DNA from: Microvelia longipes
Taxonomy: Eukaryota; Arthropoda; Insecta; Hemiptera; Veliidae
Direction: 5' to 3'
Assembly (NCBI GenBank): GCA_018340805.1
Contig: JACMZG010001914.1
Location: 4,946,869-5,010,868, forward strand
DNA length: 64,000 nucleotides
The position numbers and the translations under genes were made by a program. The notes beneath the pieces are model-generated. The model was not told the DNA's origin and did not search any database. It saw only the letters and a list, made by a program, of their open reading frames with translations. Positions 25,086 to 37,590 of the stretch are shown here, piece after piece (the stretch's first letter is position 1; each line of letters opens with the position of its first letter).

Positions 25086-25890
25086 TTTTCAACTTCTGGT
25101 TATATGTTGTGGAAATTGATGCATGCCTACTTTTTTAGAAAATTTTAAACAAAGAGAACAACTTTAATTGAGGGCACTTGAATTATGTACATGATGGAGT
25201 TGGCAATAATTGAGTCCACTTGAATTACGTACATGATGGAGTGGCAATAATTGAGGCACTTGAATTACGTACATGATGGAGTTGGCATAATTGAGGCCAC
25301 TTGAATTACGTACATGATGGAGTTGCAATAATTGAGGCCACTTGAATTACGTACATGATGGAGTTGGCAATAATTGAGGCCACTTGAATTACGTACATGA
25401 TGGAGTTGGCAATAATTGAGGCCACTTGAATTACGTACATGATGGAGTTGGCATAGTTGAGGCCACTTGAATTACGTACATGATGGAGTTGGCAATAATT
25501 GAGGCCACTTGAATTACGTACATGATGGGGTTGGCAATAATTGAGGCCACTTGAATTACGTACATGATGAGTTGGCAATAATTGAGGCCTGAATTACGTA
25601 CATGATGAGTTGGCAATAGTTGAGGCCACTTGAATACGGATGGAGTTGGCAATAATTGAGCCACTTGAATTACGTACATGATGGGTTGGCAATAATTGAG
25701 GCCACTTGAATACGTACATGATGGAGTTGGCAATAATTGAGGCCACTTGAATTACGTACATGATGGAATTGGCAATAATTGAGGCCACTTGAAAATTCGT
25801 GGAGAGGCTGTGAAAATTCGCTAGGTACATGGCAAAATGCCATGTAACAAGAACAATAATGAAACAACACATCATACAAAAGAACAACAA

Positions 25891-25958
25891 TGTGGCCGCG
25901 AAGCGGACGAGGCGAAGGCGCCGAGGCCGCGTAGCGGCTACGGGCCGAAGGCCCGTAT
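25891..25958. repeat. Mini-hairpin cluster, cassette 5
   Basis: Stem two is altered (ggcgaaggcgcc); the others are intact. This is the last cassette, followed by about 20 monomers ending near 26870. Confidence 0.9.
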
Positions 25959-26880
25959 TTTCAACTTCTGGTTATATGTTGTGGAAATTGATGCATGCCT
26001 ACTTTTTTTAGAAAATTTTAAACAAAGAGAACAACTTTAATTGAGGGCCACTTGAATTATGTACATGATGGAGTTGGCAATAATTGAGTCCACTTGAATT
26101 ACGTACATGATGGAGTTGGCAATAATTGAGGCCACTTGAATTACGTACATGATGGAGTGGAACCTTGAATTACGTACATGATGGAGTTGGCAATAATTGA
26201 GGCCACTTGAATTACGGCACACTTGAATTAGTACATGGAGTTGCAATAGTTGAGGCCACTTGAATTACGTACATGATGAGTTGGCAATAATTGAGGCCAC
26301 TTGAATTACGTACATGATGAGTTGCAATAATTGAGGCCACTTGAATTGCGTACATGATGGAGGTTGGCAATAATGAGGCCACTTGAATTACGTACATGAT
26401 GGAGTGGCAATATTGAGGCCACTTGAATACGACATGATGGTTTGGCAATAATTGAGGCCACTTGAATTACGTGAAATAATTGAACTTGAATTACGTAGAT
26501 TGTTGGCAATAATTGAGGCCACTTGAATTACGTACATGATGGAGTGGCAATAATTGAGGCCACTTGAATTACGTACATGATGGGTTGGCAATAATTGAGA
26601 ATTACGTACTGTGGAGTTGGCAATAATTGAGGCCACTTGAATTACGTATATGATGGAGTTGGCAATAGTTGAGGCCACTTGAATATGTACATGATGGAGT
26701 TGGCAATAATTGAGCCACTTGAGTATGATGAGTTGGCAATAATTGAGACCACTTGATACGTATTGGAGTTGGCAATAATTGAGGCGAATTGCGTACATGA
26801 TGGAGTTGCACCACTTGGCGTACATGATGGAGTTGGCAATAATTGAGGCCACTTCAATTACGGATATTATGGAGTAGACA

Positions 26881-27239
26881 ATTGCTAAATGAACTAGAAA
26901 TATAATTAAAGATATTAATTAAACGAAAAAGAATATACATGGTTAAAAAAACATGAACGAATACAAAGGTTATAAAAGGTTACAATGAGATTTCAATTTT
27001 TCGAAATACTGTGTAATAGCAATCAAGTTGTTGCATCCAACAACAATAATTGGATATTTTTGGCGAACGTTATAACGACAGATAGCGCAAAACATAAAGA
27101 GCTGAAATTTTTAAGGCTGGAATTGTTTTAGGCATTTTTTGGCTTTTAACCACACACCCTAGATATTTGGTTAACTACTTTAAGCTTTGGGCATGTAGTA
27201 CATCCTGAGGACGAGTGAAGCGAGTCCGAACTCTTAATA
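26881..27239. other. Spacer after the satellite
   Basis: AT-rich sequence with no gene. 'cctgaggacgagtgaagcgagtcc' at 27202-27225 is a short palindromic motif shared with 29150, 44855 and 60680. Confidence 0.4.
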
Positions 27240-28280
27240 CTCTTGTCTTTAGTTATATTATATTCTCACCTAGACTATGGATTACTACTTCATTCTGAGG
27301 TATAGAGCAAAATAAGACCGACATATTGCAACCTTTTTTTCAAGCAAATCAAATCTGCAAAAGTTAAAAGCCTCTCATTATCACCCACTGTACAAATCAC
27401 TTAATCCAACAGCAGCCATCCACAACTCATACCTTAACCAGAAAGATCTAGACAGTCAATCTATTAGCCTTATATTTCGAGCTAGAACAGAATCCTTAAA
27501 CTTAAATTACAAGCCTTGGATACAAAACAAAGATTATAGATGCTCGCTATGCAACACAAATGACCTCGAGAACATCATGCACTTTGTAGCCAAATGCCCT
27601 TAAGCATCTTAAGCTGCTACAGAATCAAATACTTTGGATTTCGAACTCTAAATGAAGGACAGATCAAAGACATCTTAAATGGAAGAGAAAGTTGGTTAAA
27701 ACTGAGTCAATATTTAAAATGTGCTTATAGTTATAGGAGAGATTTAGTGCATTTCTTTAATTTTTAAAACTATTTAAATTTTTATTTAATAGTTAATTTA
27801 ACTACTTAATTAGTTTTTATTTAACAAATAATTTTTTGTTAATTACCATTTTGTTAATGTTATGTGTTATATGTATGTTTACTGCATGTTGTTTGCATGT
27901 TAAAATTTTTTTTAATAACCAAATAACCACTAAAAAAAAATAAATAAATAAAAAAAAAGTTTAAGAATACACAATAAAACATTTAATAAAAGAAACTAAA
28001 ATGTTAAAATATTTATTATAAAACCTTCGTTTGAAAGAGTAATAATTTAATATAAATAATAATTAAGAAAACACATTATATTATAAATAAAGATAAAACA
28101 AAATAAAAATTTATAAATAAATGTATATTATAACCAATGTAGAATAATTATGTTAAAAATCAAATGCATGTGCAACTCCGGCTGACGGTTCATAACCATG
28201 CCTAAAATGTAATGTATAAACAATTGTATTATATGTTTGCAAAATATACATTTTTCTATTCTATTCTATTCTATTCTATT
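27240..28280 (+). mobile_element. Non-LTR retrotransposon 3' fragment with pentanucleotide tail
   Basis: A conceptual frame at about 27430-27600 contains DLDSQSISLIFRARTESLNL, then KDYRCSLCNTNDLENIMHFV and AKCP. This is the Cys-Cys-His-Cys pattern found near the C-terminus of many non-LTR reverse transcriptases. The frame is broken by stops directly afterwards. A long AT-rich 3' region ends in five ctatt units (28256-28280), typical of elements that end in a microsatellite tail. The 5' part is missing. Confidence 0.6.
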
Positions 28281-28458
28281 GCAACCTTTAGCATGGGAGT
28301 CTGCAGAGGGGTCAAACGGTCACTAGACCCCCCCCCCTGGAAAATCAATAACGTTAGATAAAGCCGCACAACTGCAAATTATAAAAAGTTTAATGGTTAT
28401 TATCCTGCATTTCTTCATAAAAATAACTAACGCTAGATTATTGTGAATGTCAAAAAAG

Positions 28459-28780
28459 AGGCTCGCTTCGCTCGCTAGATTGCTTTAAATATATACGTGA
28501 ATATGGAAAAGAGGCTCACAAGTTTGCTAAAGTATATTATAAGATACGTAAATAGGAGCAAGCTTCGCTTGCTAGATTGTTGAATTTAAAAATTATGTTT
28601 ACTAATAAAGGCTCGCTTCGCTCGCTAGATTGCTTTAAATATATACGTGAATATGGAAAAGAGGCTCACAAGTTTGCTAAAGTATATTATAAGATACGTA
28701 AATAGGATCAAGCTTCGCTTGCTAGATTGTTGAATTTAAAAATTATGTTTACTAATAGAGGTTCGCTTCGCTCGCTAGGT
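28459..28780. repeat. 150-bp tandem duplication (2+ copies)
   Basis: gctcgcttcgctcgctagat recurs at 28461, 28611 and 28761 (last copy partial and altered). Each unit also holds gcaagcttcgcttgctag. Both are palindromes around cttcg/cgaag. Confidence 0.9.
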
Positions 28781-28789
28781 TGATAGCAC

Positions 28790-30458
28790 CCTTATTTAAT
28801 ATATTTTAAGGGACTCGCTTCACTCACTAAAGGTCTAAATGAATTAAAATATCTATTTAAGCACAATATATGTATAAAGTAATAAATCATTTCTGTCAAT
28901 ACATTATAATTTAGTTTAGCAAAGCCTCACTCTTGTGGTTTGCAGGTCTCCAATCTCTGATTTTTGTGAAAGTGTGCTGAAACAAAACCCGCAGCACATT
29001 ATTGATTACTGAGCTTGGTAGCTTTGACCCCCCCCCCCCCCTATGGGAAAAATCCTGCGGACGTCCATGAACATATGCCTTAAGTAATCGCTTGAAATTC
29101 TGCAGTAGAGCATAGTTAGTCCCAAGTGATACATCCTCAGAATTTCATGACGAGCGTAGCGAGCCTGATGTACTTAGAAAAAGTACCCAAGTACATTTAG
29201 CCTGTACCCGATTTTTTTTTATTTTGAGAAGAAAGATAACAAGCACGTCGGGTTTTCGAGGACTTGATGAAATTATTCTTTATATCAAGCGAGTCTTATT
29301 TGTAATGTCTCAATTATTTTTAAACTACTTTCACAATGCTAGCAATAGTCGTAATAACTTTCTTAGATACCTCCAGGTGTAGCAACCAAATATCCCAGAA
29401 AGGCCTCCCTAGAAGTATATTTAATTCCCTTATGACTATTTTATCTTTGGTTATGAGGGACTTTAAAGAAGTAAAGAAAGAAATAAGTTATAGGAATAGT
29501 AAAAATAGGACTTCACGGTGCGTTATCAGAGTGTCTTGGGGTCTCCGTCGCGAATCGCAACTTCCAAATCGCACCTGGACTAGGCATTCTTGAGAAGTTC
29601 TATCAGCTAGATCGAATTTACAGCTGCTAGCTTTAGGTTTTTATTAGTTTTATTTTCATCCCAATGCAGTGATGTTTTTCGAAATGATTAATTAAATGTT
29701 GGTAACTAGGGAAAATTAATTTCAACACTAAAAGTAAATAAAAAAAGACACAAAAGACAAATTGCCTTTAATAACACTTGTTGCTGGCATTTATCGTATT
29801 TCTTAACCCTTTAGATTTTCTTACATACTTCCCTCTCATATTCTATGTAAGGAAATATCAGATAACGCAACACGGATGTAAAATATGATTCTATTGCCGC
29901 TAACATATTTTTTTTTCTGAGGAGGGTTACTTTATTCCTTGTTATACAGAGCGTGAAACGTAAACTTTGTATCCCGTGAAAATGTTTTTTTTTCGTATAG
30001 CTGGTAGTTCATCTGTTTGCCGCGAGAAGCGCTGAAGACCAGATTCTTGTTGAAGTTCATATATAATCTCACTAGATGGCACTATTGTTTTAACAGTATA
30101 TCTTCCTGTCTGCTATGTATTTCTTGTTTCTTTACAATCAAAATTAAATTTATATTAATTATGTATTTTTATTTATTTAATAGATAGTTATTTATTCATC
30201 AAGGGAGTGAAATGAGCTACTTTATTCCCTAGATTTTAACTTAATTCCTCAGGCAGAGCCTAATAAATTGAGGTTTATAAATACCAAGGTGCAGCCGAGG
30301 GAGCTTATATCTCCCCTTATAACTTAAATCCTTAGCTTATCATCGATATCACTTTATCGCACATCATCGCTTATAACTTAATCCTCACTCGAAACACTTT
30401 GAAACACTGGATATAAGTCAAACTTGTTAAACTTATACATACACACACACACATACAG

Positions 30459-30503
<45 letters not shown>

Positions 30504-31811
30504 TACTATATTATATATTATATAATATATATATAATATGCGTGCGTGTGTATGTGTATAAAAGTTACCTTTATATACCTCATAAATGTTCTAAACCCAA
30601 TATTGTTAAACAAATGCGTACGACGTTTTTAGCTTACAGAAAAGATTATGCAAAAATGAAAATTCATTAAACCTTGTTATGTATAAATTCAGGATAACAG
30701 TTTTAAATAATAACTTTCACAGTGTTTACCATGATATCGACTAAATTTCATCCTCTCTACTACTTCATTCCAACTTAATTAAAAACTCAACTAATAACAA
30801 TGTGCAGTTACTACGCAATTATTCCAAACAATGTAAACAAACTTAATAACGTTATTAAACATTAATTTATTACTTCAAAGGAAATACGACGGACAGTTGT
30901 TTCTTTGCGGCGCCACGACAAGCATCGTGTTCTTGATAATTATCCGAAATAAAATTATGCAATACTTACAAAACTGCATCTTAATTTATTCTCCGTATAT
31001 CTTATAACCAAACTTATTAAAAAATGCATTATGTTACAAAAAAAAACTTATATAATTTACTAGAATACGTTCTCAATATGATAATTTCTATGCAAAAAAA
31101 GTCTTAAAAAAGATATTAATAACAAATTATAATTTTTAGATTTTTAAGTCAGTTTTGAATTATTAAAATGACTTAATTAAACAATGATTAAAAAATATTC
31201 GATTTAACAACAAATAATTTATAATTATTAACTATTAAAACAAAAAGGTTATTAATTAAGTAATAGATGTAAAAAAATATTTATGCATTCTTAGAAATGA
31301 AAATAAAAAATAAAGAAGAATAATTAAAGACTATAATAAATCTCTCTAGTAAAAATATGTAAAACCTTAATTAAAGGACAGAATAAGATGTAAATCAAAC
31401 TATAAAGATTAAACTATAACTACTTAGAAAACAATTAAAAAAGTATTAGCAATTTAAAGTGCTACAAAGATTAATGAGTCTTTAATTAATAAATTAAGGC
31501 TGTGCTTCGCGTACCTTTTTCGTATTCTCTAAATTGCTAAGTCACTATTTGTCGTAAAGTCTGTGTCATTTTGTACGCATGGTCAGCAAATTATGCTGAT
31601 GAGTCTAGCGTCTTCCGAGTATTGCTTTTCCTTTTTAATAATAATAATACTAATACTAATAATAAAGCTTTAAAGATGCTTCTTAGCGAAGCAAAAGCCT
31701 CCCTATTTAGGGGTAAAGTGAGATTGTTGATGTTGTTTATTTATAAAAAACGTTTTCTAAGACCGTACCTAGTAAAAATATACCTATTACTATGTTAAAT
31801 ATGGCTAGAAG
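28790..31811. other. AT-rich unassigned stretch
   Basis: Contents noted: a C homopolymer at 29030-29041, an 85-codon frame at 29336 with no known domain, a TA/CA microsatellite region at 30437-30560, and very AT-rich sequence from 30960 to 31500. No gene is supported. Confidence 0.35.
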
Positions 31812-32310
31812 TTACTTAAATTGGTTTTTAATAGTCTTCTTCCAAATTTGGCTATTAGTAGCTGTTCTATGCCATAGCTTTCTTAATCTTTCTGAAAATT
31901 CGTCGTCCCATCTACGTGCTGGTCGTCCTCTGCTTCTGGTCCTTCCGTATGGAGTCCATTCAGTAGCTAGCCAATCCCATCTATCTGTATTCATCCTCAT
32001 GCCCAGCCCTATTTCATTTTAGCATGTGTCCTTCTTTCATTAGGCTTTTCCCGCCATATCTATTTATTAGGTATTCATTCTTATGCCTTTCTAATCAACT
32101 TATATTAAGCATCGTTCTTATCATTTAGCATTGTGTAGAGACCAGTTTATTATTAAGTTTCTGTGTGAGGCACCATGTTTGGCTACCATACAGAATCGCT
32201 GGGAATATGCAGCTATGTAATGTATTAATTTTGATGTTATTAAGGGCCCAGAATTTCCTCCATCCTATATTAATTCGTCGGCTTATTTCTTTTTCCATTG
32301 AGTCGCTCAT
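31812..32310 (-). pseudogene. Non-LTR retrotransposon reverse transcriptase C-terminal remnant
   Basis: On the minus strand, EISRRINIGWRKFWALNNIK and CIFPAILYGSQTWCLTQKL match the well-known RT thumb region of endonuclease-reverse transcriptase proteins. Downstream, TEWTPYGRTRSRGRPARRWD, DEF and the W..T matches the usual C-terminal GRP..RW motif. Stops and a frameshift separate the parts (about 32000-32125). This is a dead, 5'-truncated copy. Confidence 0.8.
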
Positions 32311-34009
32311 AGATAATAACTGAACCTAGATATTACATATTCTTTAATATTATCTAACCCTTTCAACTTCTACAAGGCTTATGGCCAAAGGAGACTAAAT
32401 ACTATTAGAGGGGATCACAACTGTTAATCTTATCATTCCTTTGGTAGCTAGGTGCCGTAAACGGTTAAATTGGTGTTGTTCGTTTTTTTATTTTTCTGTG
32501 ACATTTTCAACGTAAAATATTACAATATTTTTCGGACTATTTGTTTTAAATCAAGTAAATGATTTAAAATAAGTATTTAATTATGTATCATTGCATGTAT
32601 TCTTTATGACTGTGTTTGAATAAGTGGTTAATGTGGCAAAACTGAAAAAATGTCTGCCGTTTGTAGAAGTATGTGCTTAAAAGGGGTTGTAGAGGAGTGG
32701 AGGATATCTAGTTCTCTCTCTTGGAGGACTATAGTAGGGGTAAGTACAAGTTACGGCACCTTGGAATAATGAGTTCTCACTACCAGACCCCATATCACTG
32801 TGTAAATCGGGTTCTGTCAAAGAGTCTAATACCATTAGAGGGAGTACAGAGGAGGGAGGATTTTAGGTAAAACCTCTAATTACCTACTTCCCTGATTGTA
32901 GATAATTGATTTAAAAATACTTAAAATGTTTACGAGTTTATTTATTGGCCATTTTCTTAACGCTACCTACACAAAGATTTAATGCAACATTATAAGCAAA
33001 TATGCAACCAGGCTACCCAACTGTTTAATGACGTCATTTAATTAATTATTTACAACCATTTTTATCCTGAGTTCAAAATGAACCATGACGAAACAGTCTT
33101 ACTAACGCTCCTGAACACCACAACACAACCTACAGACTATCTGACGTCTCTTATAAATTAGCAGCAATCAATCTAACAGACCTGTTGCCTTTACCTACCA
33201 CAGATAACCTGACAGTATTAAATGTAACCTTCATTAAAAACTCAGGTTATAAACAAATGTTTTCCCACGAATCTATTATTCTTTTGTTGTTCTTTTACTC
33301 ATCGATTCTACACCAATATTTCATCCCTTTTTTTAGAAATTTATTATTAATTTTGATTTTTTAAAAAGATTAATTACGTTTTGGTAAACACTGTTTATAT
33401 TCCAGTGTTGTTTTTAATAATAAATTATCCTTAGAATATAATACTTATTGATTTGTGATTTATCTTTAAAAATCTAATCAACGAGATGAATATTAATTAC
33501 TATTAAAAATATTGTTTATTCAGTTGTGAAGGGAAGACTGATTCCATTATTGATTTTAAAGATATATCATACTGATTAAAAATTCTTATCTCAAAGCTGA
33601 TTGCTTGCTTGAAAGGTTAGATTAAAAAATAATTTGTAAGCTATTACGACCGGAACTTAAGAATATAATTTTAATATAAGTAACACTAAGTGTTACTTAT
33701 ATTAAAATTATATTCTTAAGTTAACAAGTCTTGTTTTTTTGTTTTTGAATTAACATAGAAATAAGTATTACTCCACCTCAAGTATGATCTTGAATACAAC
33801 CATTATTTTTATGCTAATAACATAAGAACAAGTCTCACTAAATGTTAACTTATGTTCTTAAATCCCACTCTTTGCTTGTTTTAGTCTAAACCAGCAAAAC
33901 CAAGTATTGTTAAAAGCAAGTCACAGAATTATAGCTGGGTCGCGAAAGATGATATGTAAAAGTTTATAATTTTTAAAAAAATTGTAAGTTTACTTTTGAA
34001 AACATGTAT
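32311..34009. other. AT-rich unassigned stretch
   Basis: A short perfect inverted repeat, 'cttaagaatataattttaat' with its complement, lies at 33655-33722 around 'acactaagtgt'. No gene was seen. Confidence 0.35.
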
Positions 34010-34240
34010 AAAATAAATATTTTATTTGCTTTGGTGATAGTTACAGTAATAAGTGAGAGGTGATAAATCACTGAGCAAGTAGGCCACTTGTGGGGCCTTT
34101 TTGCTAACTCCATTAGATAAATGATTGTGTCTACCTTATGAGTCCTAGTTGGCATTTTACCTGTCTAATCCACATAGAAGAGCAATAACTTTTCTATAAG
34201 TTTAAATAGCTTTACATAAAAACAACATGTCTCACTGCCA
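34010..34240 (-). repeat. Dispersed repeat family R1, copy b (diverged)
   Basis: Shares gagcaagtaggccac, ggcctttttgctaactcc and acctgtctaatccacatagaagagc with 5195-5510 and the complement of 62640-62955. Confidence 0.6.
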
Positions 34241-34755
34241 GATTAAACTTTCTTGCGGGGACGCTTTAAGATCTTATAAATAATACTACCAACTTTGGAT
34301 CATATTTGAAAAAAACTTGTGGTTGTTATATTTGAACACGATTTGTGTGTTGAAATTTGGGGCTTCAAGTGTTTAACTGAGTGGCACGTATAATGGATTC
34401 CATTATGTCAAGTTGTTAGTGAGTAAATGTGTAAGATAAATGAACTCTATCATGTTGTTGGGGGATCAATAAGGTGTATAAAGTTCTATACACTTTTTCT
34501 TATATCCAAGTGTCCTTTCTTTTATATAAACCGTATAAATGAAGGGCCTTTATGGTAATTAAATAAATCAGACTGATTTCTGTGAGTTTTTTTTTTTTTT
34601 AATTTTTAAGGGATAACCCTAAACCAACATAACACATCTTTGAACAAAAATCCGAGCGCATTTCCTTTAAAATCCTTGCTTCCTTTCTCAACATTCCATT
34701 TCTTGCATAAGTTTCCGGTTTAGACTTTATAGTTGAGAAGTAGTATTATTACTTG

Positions 34756-34964
34756 TTGTTATCCTTGTGTGTTGTTTGTCTTTGTTTGTTGCTTCCTTAC
34801 TACTTGTTGTTTCTTTGTCTGCTGTTTGCCCTTGCTTGTTGTTTCCTTGTTATTTGTTTGTTCTTGCTTGTTGTTTCCTTACTACTTGTTGTTTCCTTGT
34901 TTGTTGTTTCCTTATTATTTCAATGTCCTTGCTTGTTGTTTCCTTACTACTTGTATGTTTTGCG
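34756..34964. repeat. Irregular CTTGTTGTTTCCTTACTACT repeat
   Basis: Low-complexity pyrimidine-rich tandem built from ttgttgtttccttactac and ccttgcttg. Leu/Cys/Val-rich ORFs in all three frames are artefacts. Confidence 0.85.
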
Positions 34965-34969
34965 ATGAA

Positions 34970-35640
34970 AGTTAGTATAAACGGAGTTTGAAAGTGCGAA
35001 GTAGATTTTAGAAGGGTAAGCGATGATCTGTGAAGCCTTTAATCATTGATACAAATTTAATAAGAAGAATTGAGAAAAATATATACACATGAATAATATA
35101 AGAAGTATTACTAGTTCTTTCGTTAATCTATACAATACGCCATATTTTGCAGAATACTGCTAATAAAATATAATTGAATTCATCAGTATTAGAAAATAAT
35201 AGTCGTAAAGAGACGTGATTGGTCCAAAACAAGGAAGGATAAAGGAAAATACCAATTAAATGCTTTTAAAATAGCTAATTTATCCTGATATCTTTAACAA
35301 TCTATATAGTTGACAGTAAAATAGCTATTAGGTCTTATTAGATGTCTACATTAACGCCGTAGACAAGCATGAAGAAAAATTCGTCAAGAACCTTCTTTAG
35401 AATTTAGAAACGGTTTTTGTTATGGTTGTAACTGTTCAACTCTTTTACTCTGATTATAATTCTTAAGTAAACTATGGAAGGGAAGGCAGTCACCGCGACG
35501 AATTCGCAAATCCATCGATGCTATGAATTCTTTCAGAATTTATTAAAGGACAGTGAATCAGCAATGAACGTTTTGATGTTATTTATTATGAATCATTAAA
35601 AATAGAATATCTGTTCGTGTTATAACTATACGTCATCATG
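34970..35640. other. Non-repetitive stretch 5' of the Pax gene
   Basis: No obvious repeats or genes. Its single-copy look and its place just upstream of exon 1 make it a candidate for promoter or 5' UTR exons. Confidence 0.3.
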
Positions 35641-35922
35641 ACAGATTATCCTTTTTAGAAATTCGTTGTCGAATCTGAAATGAAAAATATTTTCGGATAA
35701 ATGTAACGGAATGGGTTATCCTGGTTAGCAGGAACTTCCGATTAGAAAATGAGGGTTGTCAACAATAGAAATAGCTAGGGTTGTTTGCTTTATTCTCACC
35801 CCTCGACTGAGAGATGTTCTTGAACCAATCAGATAAGGGAATTTGGAACCCTCGATGATAATATCGGATATGAAGGAATGGGTGACATAGTGACCCTCAT
35901 ATGTGGGATAGTTTAGTTTCGG
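35641..35922 (+). promoter_or_regulatory. Region just upstream of the Pax start codon
   Basis: This stretch is free of obvious repeats and must contain 5' UTR or proximal promoter sequence. A CCAAT pentamer followed by a GATA core lies at 35825-35837. No TATA box or clear initiator can be assigned, and the transcription start is unknown. Confidence 0.3.
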
Positions 35923-35989
35923 ATGGCTCTCTACGAACACGGCTATGGCTACCAGCAGCAACCTAATCCATTGGTTTTTCCATTTCAAG
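35923..35989 (+). CDS. gsb: Pax3/7 gene, coding exon 1 (start codon and N-terminus)
   Basis: This 67-bp exon encodes MALYEHGYGYQQQ followed by PNPLVFPFQ and the first base of a Gly codon. The donor is G|gtaccg. An in-frame TAG lies nine bases before the ATG (35914-35916), so the ATG at 35923 is the first possible start in this exon. The last base (G) pairs with GA at the start of exon 2 to give the Gly that opens the paired domain, which is the usual phase-1 junction of Pax3/7 genes. Short aromatic N-termini ending just before [10 protein letters not shown] are typical of the family. The exon is too short for ordinary ORF calling and was found by phase and context. A 5' untranslated exon further upstream remains possible. 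Confidence 0.85.
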
Positions 35990-36443
35990 GTACCGTCAAG
36001 AACAAATTTTTCTAAGCAAAGTAGTATTTTTTCCAAGAAAATTCCGTTTTGCTCTGAGTATTTTGTATTAGAAGAAGTATAAATTTGAACCCATAGGGTG
36101 TATTGCAGCTAAGAAAAAAAATGCAGTAACACAAAATGTAAAAACGTTATTGTCGATCATAATGGGAGTTTATTGTTAAAAATGGACCATCAAGTTCGTT
36201 AACTTATCTTGTTTTTATTTCATATTGTTTCCCTATAGACTTTGCGACGTTATCGCGCAATAATTCAATTATATTTCCCGAACTAACGCCACAATTTGTA
36301 TCAAAATCGTCCCAAATTTAGTTTAAGCCAAACTAGAACCTGCAGAATGCGTCAAGCATCGTTAGTATTTATAAGTCAATGAATATTATACTTATATGAT
36401 TACTTTAACACCTGCTATAAGGCAAATTTTCAAGAATATATAT

Positions 36444-36459
36444 ATAATATAAATATAAA

Positions 36460-36514
<55 letters not shown>
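36444..36514. repeat. (TA)n microsatellite in intron 1
   Basis: Long TA run in the first intron of the Pax gene. Confidence 0.95.
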
Positions 36515-36518
<4 letters not shown>

Positions 36519-36713
36519 TTACGTTAAATTTATATAAATATACAAATCAAATACATGCATTAAATATATTTGTTAAGATATTATTATACCCATAAAAAGT
36601 AACCAGAACATCTTCTATTTTTAATATATTAATAAAAAAAACAAATTGCAGTGTCTTATAAATAAGACATTTAAAGAACATGAAAGAGATTTATTAGTAG
36701 AGGGAGCTATCAT

Positions 36714-37590
36714 GTTTTATTTTGTATGATATCCGTTCTTTTATGTTACTGTTATCGCGTTTTGTATGATAAACGTTTTGTTATATGTTACTGTTATCGT
36801 GTTTTGTTTTGTATGATAAATGTTCTGTTATATGTTACTGTTATCGTGTTTTGTTTTGTATGATAAATGTTCTGTTATATGTTACTGTTATCGCGTTTTG
36901 TATGATAAACGTTCTTTATATGTTACTGTATCGTGATTGTTTTAGATAAATGTTGTTATATGTTACTGTTATCGCGTTTTGTTTTGTATGATAAATGTTC
37001 TATTTTGTGTTACTGTTATCGTTTTTTGTTTTGTATGATAAACATTCTTTTATGTAAGTGTTATCACGTTTTGTTTTGTATGATAAACGTTCTTTTATGT
37101 AAGTGTTATTACGTTTTGTTTGATGTAAACGTTTGTTATATGTTACGTTATCGTGTTTTTTTTGTATGATTCTGTTCATATAAACTCTATTATATGTTAC
37201 TGTTTCGTGTTTTGTTTTTGTATGATTAAACGTTCTATTATATGTTACTGTTTCGTGTTTTGTTTTGTATGATAAACGTTCTATTATATGTTACTGTTTC
37301 GTGTTTTGTTTTGTATGATAAACGTTCTATTATATGTTACTGTTTCGTGTTTTGTTTTGTATGATAAACGTTCTATTATATGTTACTGTTTCGTGTTTTG
37401 TTTTGTATGATAAACGTTCTATTTATTTTACTGTTTCGGTGTTATTGTTTTTGTATTGATAAACGTTCTATTATATGTTACTTTCGTTTCGTTACTGTTT
37501 GTTTTGTTTTTGTATGATAAAACGTTTTATTATATGTTACTGTTTCGTGTTTTTTTTGTATGATAATCGTTCTATTATATGTTCTATTGT
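36714..37590. repeat. ~46-bp minisatellite in Pax intron 1, about 19 copies
   Basis: The unit contains gtatgataaacgttctatta, then tatgttactgtttcgtg, then ttttgtttt. Copies from about 37190 to 37420 are the most uniform. Confidence 0.95.

Larger units (their letters stand above)
22190..26880. repeat. Higher-order satellite: five hairpin cassettes alternating with 42-bp monomer blocks
   Basis: The monomer contains cttgaattacgtacatgatg, then gagttggcaataattgaggcc (42 bp). Blocks of roughly 10-20 monomers follow cassettes starting at about 22190, 23252, 23898, 24924 and 25794. Each block opens with the same variant monomer (attatgtacatgatgg), and in four of the five blocks gagtccac comes next. 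Whole block-plus-cassette units were therefore duplicated, giving a higher-order repeat. Because the monomer is 14 codons long, the minus strand shows repetitive open frames; these are not genes. Confidence 0.95.

Noticed and set aside
22396..26857. Many minus-strand ORFs with IMYVIQVASIIANS or HHVRNSSGLNYCQL
   Set aside because: They are translations of the 42-bp satellite monomer (14 codons). Three frames are open and gaps shift between them; there is no start or codon signal.
22190..26880. CRISPR array
   Set aside because: Monomers are contiguous with no unique spacers, no cas genes are present, and the host is a eukaryote.
31571..32022. Plus-strand ORFs over 31571-32022
   Set aside because: The 31792-32022 frame is a shadow of the minus-strand reverse transcriptase remnant. 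The 31571 frame is low-complexity with no domain.
34733..34991. Three overlapping Leu/Cys/Val-rich ORFs resembling membrane proteins
   Set aside because: All three frames are open because of a low-complexity ttgttgtttcctt repeat.
35725..36036. 103-codon minus-strand ORF over Pax exon 1
   Set aside because: It is the antisense of the start exon, with no domain and no splice support.
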